This document shows positions 35,288 to 43,500 of a DNA stretch of 64,000 nucleotides, one piece after another. How positions within the stretch are numbered: the first letter of the stretch is position 1; every line of letters begins with the position of its first letter. The stretch comes from Pullulanibacillus pueri (GTDB lineage: Bacteria; Bacillota; Bacilli; Bacillales; Sporolactobacillaceae). Below the pieces are notes generated by a model. That model made no database searches. It was given only the letters and a program-made list of their open reading frames with translations, and was not told where the DNA came from. The DNA lies in NCBI RefSeq assembly GCF_014639255.1, contig NZ_BMFV01000006.1, positions 90,947-154,946 of the forward strand, in the 5' to 3' direction. A program made the translations under genes and the position numbers.

Positions 35288-36109
35288 ATGCATGCACGAA
35301 ATTATTGGGGAAAGACACTCACCACCATTATATTAACTATCGGTGGCATTCTGGTTGCTTTACCTTTCATTTGGATGATTCTCAGTTCCTTTAAAGACGA
35401 AAAGGAAGTCTTGAGTATTCCTCCAACTTTAATACCGAAACATCCGACCTTCCATCACTATATTGAATTGTTTCAAAATCTAAATTTTGGAACCTATTTT
35501 ACCAATACATTAATTATCGTGGTCTTTTCAATGTTCGGTCTGTTACTTAACACGATGGCTGGATACGGCTTTGGAAAATTCCATTTTAAAGCAAAGGAAT
35601 TTTGGTTCATTATTGTATTAATGACAATGATGATTCCGGGTCAAGTCTCTATGATCCCCACTTACTTGATTTTAAATAAAATGGCCTTGACTAATACAAT
35701 GGCCGGGATTGTGTTACCGGGACTCGTCGCCGCTTTTAATATCTTTCTTATTCGCCAGTTCATGGAGACCATTCCAGATGACTTGATTGAAGCCGCAAGA
35801 TTGGATGGCGCAGGAGAATTCTACATCTTTTTTAGGTTGATTATTCCTTTATCCAAACCTATCCTTGCCGTTCAAATTATTCTCACTTTCATTGGCGCAT
35901 GGAATAGTTTCTTGTGGCCATTAATTGTCGCAAACGACGAATCACTTTACACCTTATCAGTGGGTCTCTCATTACTTCAAGATGAGAATGTCACCAACTA
36001 TGGCTTACAAATGGCAGGCGCAGCCTTTATGGTCATTCCAATTTTAATTATTTTTATTATCTTCCAGAAATACATTGTCGAAGGTTTTAATTTCACAGGA
36101 ATAAAATAA
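35288..36109 (+). CDS. ABC sugar importer permease (MalG/UgpE-like)
   Basis: This 273-aa partner permease has six helices. The EAA motif LIEAARLDGAGEFYIFFRLI (about 187-206) and the typical C-terminal end IVEGFNFTGIK are present. ATG 35288 follows GAGGTGAT with good spacing; the frame also opens at a GTG three codons earlier. It is 18 bp after the first permease and clearly cotranscribed. Together they carry the sugar delivered by the lipoprotein. Confidence 0.93.
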   Translation: MHARNYWGKTLTTIILTIGGILVALPFIWMILSSFKDEKEVLSIPPTLIPKHPTFHHYIELFQNLNFGTYFTNTLIIVVFSMFGLLLNTMAGYGFGKFHFKAKEFWFIIVLMTMMIPGQVSMIPTYLILNKMALTNTMAGIVLPGLVAAFNIFLIRQFMETIPDDLIEAARLDGAGEFYIFFRLIIPLSKPILAVQIILTFIGAWNSFLWPLIVANDESLYTLSVGLSLLQDENVTNYGLQMAGAAFMVIPILIIFIIFQKYIVEGFNFTGIK

Positions 36110-36138
36110 CGAAATAATCTAAATATTAAACAATGAAA

Positions 36139-36152
36139 CCCAAACGTTTTGT
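36139..36152 (+). promoter_or_regulatory. Candidate operator before the LacI-family gene
   Basis: The sequence CCCAAACGTTTTGT shares the central AAACGTTT of the two operators in the divergent promoter region but is a weaker palindrome. It lies 60 bp before the regulator gene and could give autoregulation. An AT-rich stretch suitable for a -10 follows. Confidence 0.4.
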
Positions 36153-36207
36153 GATATTATAAATAATAATGCTAAGACGAATGTAGCGAAAACTCGGAGG
36201 CAGCAAT

Positions 36208-37200
36208 ATGGCAACAATTAAAGATGTAGCAAAACTTGCTGGAGTAGCAATTTCCACAGTATCCTATGCCTTAAACGGCAGTGATAAGATCAGTTTAGAT
36301 ACCAAAAGAAAAGTGGAAGAAGCTGCCAAAACCCTTAATTATAAAAAGAATGGTTTCGCTTCCGATTTAAAACGAACGAAGACCAATACCATTGCTCTTA
36401 TCTTGACCGACCTTTCCGGTCCTTTTTACTCTGAACTCATTCAGGGTGTTCAAGATGTCACAACTAGCAATGGCTATGACCTTATCGCTTGCAGTTCTAT
36501 TGGCGGCCCCAAGTCAACTGCGGTTAAATTTTTAACAGAAAAACGAGTAGATGGTGCGATAATTCTCGCCCATAATATTAGCGATGAACTAACACTTAAA
36601 GCAGCCAACACCGACTTTCCTATAGTTATGATGGATCGTTTTATAGAAAGCGAACTTGTCTATCAAGTTGAAGTTGATAATTTTCACGGCGGTTATTTGG
36701 CGACAGAGCATTTGCTAAAACAAGGGCATCGAGAAATTGCTTACATTAGTGGTCCTTCCAATTCACAAGATAATCATAAAAGATACAGAGGATATTTGAA
36801 GGCGCTAAATGATTATTCGATTCCTAGTCATCCCAAATGGAATATTAATAGTGATTTTACTCGGAATGGTGGATATAGAGCGACGAAGCTTCTGATCGCA
36901 CAAAAGGATCTCCCACAAGCTATTTTTTATGGTAATGATGAAATGGCAATTGGAGGGCTACAGGCATTCAAAGAAAAAAACATTCAAGTGCCAGAAGATA
37001 TCTCTATCATAGGGTTTGATGATATTGAACTTGCTGAATTTACTTCTCCTGCGCTTACAACCATTAAGCAACCAAAATATGAAGCCGGTTCACTTGCCGC
37101 CCATCTTATTTTCCGAGTGCTTGCTGGTGAAAAAGTCAATAATCACTATACCTTATCAACTGAGCTAGTAGAAAGGGAATCTGTTAAGCCCTTCAAATAA
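36208..37200 (+). CDS. LacI-family transcriptional repressor of the gluco-oligosaccharide locus
   Basis: This 330-aa regulator has an N-terminal helix-turn-helix (residues 1-50: ATIKDVAKLAGVAISTVSYA), hinge helix (about 50-60), then a periplasmic-binding-protein-like sensor domain. The sensor shows NTIALILTDLSGPFYSELIQ, the IIGFDDIELAEFTSPALTTI signature and the usual PxYE-type C-terminus. It is the last gene of the importer cluster. It is the natural candidate to bind the GAAACGTTTC palindromes at both divergent promoters and release them on binding sophorose-type sugars. GGAGG lies before the ATG. Confidence 0.93.
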   Translation: MATIKDVAKLAGVAISTVSYALNGSDKISLDTKRKVEEAAKTLNYKKNGFASDLKRTKTNTIALILTDLSGPFYSELIQGVQDVTTSNGYDLIACSSIGGPKSTAVKFLTEKRVDGAIILAHNISDELTLKAANTDFPIVMMDRFIESELVYQVEVDNFHGGYLATEHLLKQGHREIAYISGPSNSQDNHKRYRGYLKALNDYSIPSHPKWNINSDFTRNGGYRATKLLIAQKDLPQAIFYGNDEMAIGGLQAFKEKNIQVPEDISIIGFDDIELAEFTSPALTTIKQPKYEAGSLAAHLIFRVLAGEKVNNHYTLSTELVERESVKPFK

Positions 37201-37247
37201 CCTTTATGGTGTAAACATTACAACCAAAGAAGATTATCCAAACTTTC

Positions 37248-37282
37248 AAGAGGCTCCTTTATTATATTGTGGGCCTCTTTAA
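37248..37282 (+). terminator. Terminator of the LacI gene
   Basis: Stem AAGAGGC / GCCTCTTT with a 15-18 base loop, about 50 bp after the stop. Confidence 0.7.
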
Positions 37283-37718
37283 TAACTCTATGGCTTATTT
37301 TGAACCTTTTTTTAATCAAAAGGGTGTAAATGACCGCCTCCCTTTTACGAGGATAGCTCATAAATCCTTTAATGTATCAAAATATCAGATAAACCCTTCA
37401 TAATTTCCCTTCAAACCACTCGATACGTTAAACGATTGTTTAAGAAAGATAAGTCATACTCATCGCTCCTGATTTCCTTAAAGGATTATGCCTCAAAGGC
37501 ATGCATCTCCTGCTCACTGTCATCCTCCTTACTACTCTAAGAAGCCTCTAACGTCATCCTTGAACAGCGAAATTAATCCTTCGTTTCATAGCTTTAGGAA
37601 TTGATCAACTTTGTCTGTTATTAATTTTCCAAAAAGAAACCCGTTACTATTATTAGTACTATTTTCCGAACTCCTAACGAATAATATAGTAAAGAATGAC
37701 GATTAGGAGTATCCACAC
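37283..37718. other. Intergenic stretch, no gene seen
   Basis: 436 bp of AT-rich DNA before the GGDEF/EAL gene. No open frame with a ribosome site, no strong hairpin and no repeat family member was found. It must hold the promoter of the downstream gene. Confidence 0.5.
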
Positions 37719-39935
37719 ATGAATAATTTTCAAAAGCGACTTTATATTTGGTGTGCCACCTTTTGCATTGTGATCTTTATTTCTGAGCTATTTAGTGAGA
37801 TCAGTTTTCTTTTCCGCCCTCATGCAAGACCCTACTTTGAAGTGATTCACATTGTTTTTAGCGTCGCTATTATGATTACGTTATTTATATTGTTAAAAAA
37901 GGTAAACAATACAACACTACAGCTTCAAGACAGCAATCAGAAGCTCACGAATATCTTTGAAACTTTAGATGTGGCCATTTGGTCACATGATCTCAAAGCT
38001 GATCAATTATTGATTACAAAAGGCATTGAAAAGCTCTATGGCTATCCCTTAGAGCGATTTTACGAGGATAGAGAGCTTTGGAGAAAAGTCATCTATGTTG
38101 AGGACTTAAATGTGCTTAAAGATAGGGAACAAAAGATTTTAAAAGGGGAAAAAGTGACTAGTCTCTACCGTATTTTAAAACCTGATGGTGAAATAAGGTG
38201 GATTCAAGATCGCGGAATTCCTTCTGTAAACGAGCACGGACAGATAGTTCATTTCACAAGCGTCCTTTTTGATATGACAAACAAAGTTGAGAGTGAAAAT
38301 CGCTATCGTAGTTTAGTCGAAATGTCTCCTGATTTTATTGGTGTCTTTAGCAATGGCACATTAGAATATGTTAATCAAGCAGGCTGTCAACTTATTACGG
38401 GGGCAAAGGACAAGCAATTAAAAGGACTCCCGATATCAAAAATCGTCAGCCTTGAGACAATCAACCAGTTTCACGCTCTCATTACGGAGCATACTGAAAT
38501 GAAACACATCCACTTTGAAACAAAGCTTTTTTCCTTTGATGGCAGAGTCCTTGATATCGAAGCCACTATTATGCCTATTCATTACGAAGGAAAGCTTGCC
38601 TACCAAGCAGTGGGGCGGGATATTACTGCACGAAAAAATGCCGAACACACCATTCATAATATGGCCTACTATGACTCATTAACAGGTCTAGCCAATCGAA
38701 ATAAATTAAGAGAACACCTTACAGAGTTATTGAACAAAAAAGAAGGCTATTTTGCTGTATTATTTTTAGACCTCGATCGTTTTAAAGTTATTAATGATAC
38801 AAAAGGGCATTCCTTTGGAGATTTACTCTTAATCCATGTCGCCACTCGTTTAAAGAAGATTGTTCAAAATAACGGACTCGTTTCTCGATATAGTGGAGAT
38901 GAATTTATTATTGTTTTAGACTCTCTTCATCGACATGAAGTTAAAGCTATTGCCCAATCTATTATTAAAGCATTTGACTTGCCACTAATGATTAATGACG
39001 AAGAATTCTTTATCACTACGAGTATTGGAATTAGTCTCAGTCCTAATGATGGTCTTGATCAAGAAACACTGATTAAACATGCCGATACAGCGATGTATTT
39101 ATCTAAAGAACGTGGAAAAAATAATTTCCAATTTTATACCCCAAATCTCAATGAGGCCTATTTACGAAAAATCGACTTAGAAACAAGGCTTAGAAAGGCA
39201 ATGGAGCATCGGCAATTAACCTTACACTATCAGCCCCAATTTCATTTAGAAACGGGAAAAATCGTCGGCATCGAGGCCCTTATTCGTTGGAATCATCCGG
39301 AGCTCGGCACCATTCCACCTTGCGAATTCATTCCACTTGCTGAAGAAACCGGATTGATTGTCAAACTAGGACAATGGATTATTTTAAAAGCCATTCAGCA
39401 AAACAAGCAATGGCAACAAGCAGGATTCCCTCTCTTACCCATCGCTGTTAATGTTTCAGTCAAGCAGTTACAAGAAGAACATTTTATAGATTTTATAGAA
39501 AAGGCGTTAGAGGACACCGGTCTCAACGCTCATTACTTAGAACTTGAAATTACGGAGAGTATCATGCAAGATGTCGATCAATCGATTGAGCGTTTAAATG
39601 CGCTTAAAGCGCTCGGTCTAAAAATCGCCATTGATGATTTTGGAACAGGATACTCTTCACTGAATTATTTACAATATCTTCCCATAGATTATATTAAGAT
39701 CGATAAAACGTTTATTGATAACATCATCGACAAGGACACATGCGGCTCTATTGTCACCTCCATTATTTCAATGGCTCAAAGCTTGAACTTTGATGTGATC
39801 GCTGAAGGTATCGAGAATGAAAAACAAGTGCAGTATTTAATCGAAAACCAATGTAAGGTGGGACAAGGCTACTACTACAGTAAGCCGCTTCCAAGTCAGG
39901 AGATAGAGAACCTTTTAAAAAAACAATATAAGTAA
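37719..39935 (+). CDS. Membrane PAS-PAS-GGDEF-EAL cyclic-di-GMP protein
   Basis: This 738-aa signalling protein has two N-terminal membrane helices (about 8-30, 42-60), two PAS domains (about 75-185, 195-310), a GGDEF domain (about 320-475) and an EAL domain (about 490-735). The diguanylate cyclase signature is SGDEF rather than GGDEF, with no RxxD inhibitory site before it, so synthase activity may be weak or GTP-regulatory. The phosphodiesterase side looks intact: EALIRWNHP, NVSVKQL, ELEITES, AIDDFGTGYSSLNYL, IKIDKTFID, AEGIEN. The best guess is a c-di-GMP phosphodiesterase tuned by PAS sensing. Single gene, with TAGGAG before the ATG. Confidence 0.9.
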   Translation: MNNFQKRLYIWCATFCIVIFISELFSEISFLFRPHARPYFEVIHIVFSVAIMITLFILLKKVNNTTLQLQDSNQKLTNIFETLDVAIWSHDLKADQLLITKGIEKLYGYPLERFYEDRELWRKVIYVEDLNVLKDREQKILKGEKVTSLYRILKPDGEIRWIQDRGIPSVNEHGQIVHFTSVLFDMTNKVESENRYRSLVEMSPDFIGVFSNGTLEYVNQAGCQLITGAKDKQLKGLPISKIVSLETINQFHALITEHTEMKHIHFETKLFSFDGRVLDIEATIMPIHYEGKLAYQAVGRDITARKNAEHTIHNMAYYDSLTGLANRNKLREHLTELLNKKEGYFAVLFLDLDRFKVINDTKGHSFGDLLLIHVATRLKKIVQNNGLVSRYSGDEFIIVLDSLHRHEVKAIAQSIIKAFDLPLMINDEEFFITTSIGISLSPNDGLDQETLIKHADTAMYLSKERGKNNFQFYTPNLNEAYLRKIDLETRLRKAMEHRQLTLHYQPQFHLETGKIVGIEALIRWNHPELGTIPPCEFIPLAEETGLIVKLGQWIILKAIQQNKQWQQAGFPLLPIAVNVSVKQLQEEHFIDFIEKALEDTGLNAHYLELEITESIMQDVDQSIERLNALKALGLKIAIDDFGTGYSSLNYLQYLPIDYIKIDKTFIDNIIDKDTCGSIVTSIISMAQSLNFDVIAEGIENEKQVQYLIENQCKVGQGYYYSKPLPSQEIENLLKKQYK

Positions 39936-39941
39936 GATGAA

Positions 39942-39967
39942 AAGAGGGGTTTTTTCAAGCCCCCTTG
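39942..39967 (+). terminator. Hairpin after the GGDEF/EAL gene
   Basis: Arms AAGAGGGG / CCCCCCTT-like around TTTTTTCAAG. There is no T run afterwards, so terminator function is uncertain. Confidence 0.4.
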
Positions 39968-40067
39968 TATCTTAAAGCGCCCTTAGGCTCTCTTGTTGTT
40001 GCTGCATGAGAATAGATTAAACTATACTAGAAGAAAGAGTTATAATCTTTATTAAGGAAGTGACAAA

Positions 40068-40451
40068 ATGCAGCACCTTCAATTCGAAACTGCTTGGGAC
40101 AAAACGCTTTCGGCAAAAGACCGTCATTTTATTCAAGAGATTTTTCTTGAAACAAGGATAAGCGCTTCTAAGGAAAATATTTTATTTACTCCTTTATGGC
40201 AAGCCGTGAACCATCAGGGAGCATTACTCGTGACCGTGCTCATTCATAACTTCAGCACACGTGCTCTTTCTTTTAATGATCAAACACTGCTTTACCTTGA
40301 AAACGGCGAAACTGTTGCAGAATACTCTTTCACACTGCCTCAACTCAATATTACTGGCAAGACAAGTATGCCTTGGACATTTATTTTCCCCGCCACTCGT
40401 CTTAACCAGCAACCCTTGTTTGAAAACGGCGAATTAGTCATCCCAGAATAA
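40068..40451 (+). CDS. SLAP-domain-like protein
   Basis: This 127-aa soluble protein has no signal peptide. The N-terminus QHLQFETAWDKTLSAKDRHF and the core WQAVNHQGALLVTVLIHNF followed by a beta-sandwich-like LYLENGETVAEYSFTLPQLNI resemble the SLAP domain of Bacillaceae. That domain is associated with S-layer assembly and the accessory Sec system, but it also occurs as a single-domain cytosolic protein. Function is not established. AAGGAAGTGA precedes the ATG. It lies between a c-di-GMP protein and a very large sensor kinase, on its own transcript. Confidence 0.55.
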   Translation: MQHLQFETAWDKTLSAKDRHFIQEIFLETRISASKENILFTPLWQAVNHQGALLVTVLIHNFSTRALSFNDQTLLYLENGETVAEYSFTLPQLNITGKTSMPWTFIFPATRLNQQPLFENGELVIPE

Positions 40452-40520
40452 CATGGCCCTATTACAAAAGTTAGTGTTCATTCTAAGCGGGCTCGCTTTT
40501 TCATTTCTAAGAAAGGTCAT

Positions 40521-43500
40521 TCATAATGTGCTTAGGGTCTCTTCTGCTATCACAGTGTCCTTTAATTCAAATAGCGGTAATTCAATACAAAAGCACGTTC
40601 CAACGCCAAGGGTACTCTTGGCTGTTAATTGCCCTTGATGAAGCGAAATAATTTCCTTAGAAATCGAAAGCCCTAAGCCATTACCCTTCTTAGAAGTTCT
40701 CCCTGGTTTTGTATAATAGCGATTAAAAATATGGGGGAGGTCCTGTTCATGAATTCCTGAACCTGTATCTTGAATGGTGACCATTGCTTGTTCTTTCTCA
40801 CTCTCAAGCGCTAAGCAAAGCTGAATGCTTCCTGATTCGGTGTGATTGATCGCATTCATTATTATATTACTGACAGCTTGGGCGATCCTGTCAACATCGA
40901 CTTTAACCAACGGAAAGTCTGTCTGGTCTGGAAGCATAAAGTCAAAGACTAAGCCAGCAGCCTCCACTTCGAGTTGATTTTGTTGATACAAATATAATAA
41001 CAAGCTATCGATCGGAACAAAATCAAATGCAAAGGTCATTTGTCTCGCTTCTAATTTTGAAAGGTCGAACAGATCATTAATCAACCGGTTTAATGCCTTG
41101 GTTTTCTCTTTGGCCCTATGTAAAACACCCTTCTCTTCATCAGCACTTTGCACCACGCCATCTAAAATCGCCTCAATATAACCTTGTATGGAAGTGAGGG
41201 GTGTCCTAAGATCATGGGAAATATTAGATAAAAGCTGTCGCCGAAAATCCTCCGAATGCGTTATATTCCGATAGGCCTTTTCTAACTCTTGATTGGCCGC
41301 TTCTAAATCCCTTGTACGTTCAGCAACCTTTTGCTCCAAATGGGCATATAAAGTCGCATTTTCAATTGAAATCGCCGCTTGGGAAGCGACTAATGTCAAC
41401 ACCTCTATTCTTTCTCTAGTAAAAGCATGAGTTGCTTCATTATTTTCTAAATAGAGAGCCCCTATTAATCTTCCTTGGTGAATAATAGGAAGACATAACA
41501 TCGATTTTGGTTGATGTTTAATAATATAAGGATCTCTCGCAAATATTCCATCAGCCGCTGCATCATCTATAACGACAGCTTCCTGACTTTGAACCACATA
41601 GCTCACAACCATTTTTGAATAGAGAGCCTCAAGGGGTTCCTGATGCAAGGCTCTGACTTCTATATTTTCTTGCTCGTACCGCAAACCTCCTTTTCCCACA
41701 ACTGTAAGTTGATCGCCATTGTACAACAATAAGAGTCCTCTACTGGCTCCTGCGTTCTTTAACACAATCGACAACAACTTCTCCAATAAGTGTGTAAGAA
41801 TAATTTCTCTAGAAAGGGCTTGAGAAGCTTCCGTTATGGACCCGATATCAAGACGCTCAATCTTTTTCTCTTGTGCGCCAGAATAAACACGTGATTGCTT
41901 TGCTTGTTTTTGCAGTGTGGGATACTGTCTTAATAGGCGCTCTGCCTTCCCTAAAGCTCCCCATTGGGCATAATATTGATAAGCCAACACCCGGTAGTGT
42001 TCCGCCAATGTCATGATGTTTTTATCCTGGTAATATTGGGCAGCACACTCACTTGCTAAGGCACTCTCATGAAAATAACCATGCGCCTCAGCTAAGGAAA
42101 TCGCTCGGTCATATAAAATGGCAAGGTCATGCTCCTTATTAAAAATACGGGCCACTTCTGCTTGAACTAAAACATATTTATGCTGGTAATTATCTGGAGA
42201 ATGTTCAGCTAATTTTTTTAATTTCTTCAAATTTGTCTGCAGGATTTTTCGATAGTGACGTTGTTCCCTCTGATTCGCTTTCGCATAAAATCTAACAAGC
42301 CATAAGGATTGATATAAATAATACTCCGGATCAATAATTAAAATAGATAGTTGATCAAAATGTTTCTCCAAAAGAACTAATTGCTCATGTGCATGGCGAG
42401 GTTGATCAAATAAATAAGCCATTTGTAAGCGAACAATCGCATGAATGACAAGGGCCGAAAGATCTTCGGTTATTGCTGGGAACTCCCACTCCGGGTCTTT
42501 ATTAGGATGTCGTAAAATTTGAATCCACTGCTTCATCTCATTGAGAAAATCATTGGATAATGTATAGCGAATTTCTTTTACAAATTGGAGTTGTTGATCA
42601 ATGCCGGTCTCTGCGGCAGCCAAGGAATTTCCAAGCAAAAAAAGAATCATACCAATAAAAGAACTATTGGCTCCCGCTAGGTGCAAGTTTCCTGACTCAA
42701 TACAATAACTTTGTGACTGTCGTAAATAATCCAGGTTCGTGGCTAAATGCTTCTTCCAATGATTGATAAAGCTTCCGTGCAAAAAAAATACCCGACCCGC
42801 GACACCCTTATTTTCCGTTTGTTTCACATGCTGGATGGCAAGATCCGCAAAGGTATAACTTGTCTCAAAATCTAAAAACCCTGAGGTTAAGATTAAAGCA
42901 TAGTTATTAAAAACCAATCCAGTTAACTCCGTACTTCCATGCTTGAGTGTTAGCCTAAGAGTGTGAAACATGAGCCATGATACAAGATAACGATCAACAT
43001 GGAAAGCGGGACCATTCATATTCATGATCGTCTGCATTAAGAATTTTGTCTCTTCATCTTTCAATCGGGGTAACTGTAATAAATCCTTGGAGGCAACTCT
43101 TTTCAGTGCCCACTTAGTTAAGAGTAATTCCTTAGCTACACCTAATTTTCCTGGCCTTCGAGGCACTCTCCAGCCGAACAACTGAAGCCCCTGTATGCCA
43201 GCATCAACGGCTTCTTCCACACGATGCACATGAGTATAGAGCGTCATTTTAATGTTATAGACAGCCAATCGATCCGTTTTGGAATGAGCGTGTTTGAGCA
43301 CCTTATCAAAAAGGGCCTCAGCCTCATCAAATTGGCTATTTAGGTACTCACATTCGCCAACACCCATCATTAATTTAAAAGTAAGGGCGTAGTGAGTCAC
43401 CCAGCTATCCTTGGCTAACAAATGAAGTCCCGCTTTATAAAATTTAAGTGCTGATTCAAAGGCAGCAGATTGTTTGGCTCGTTCGCCTGCCCGCATATTG

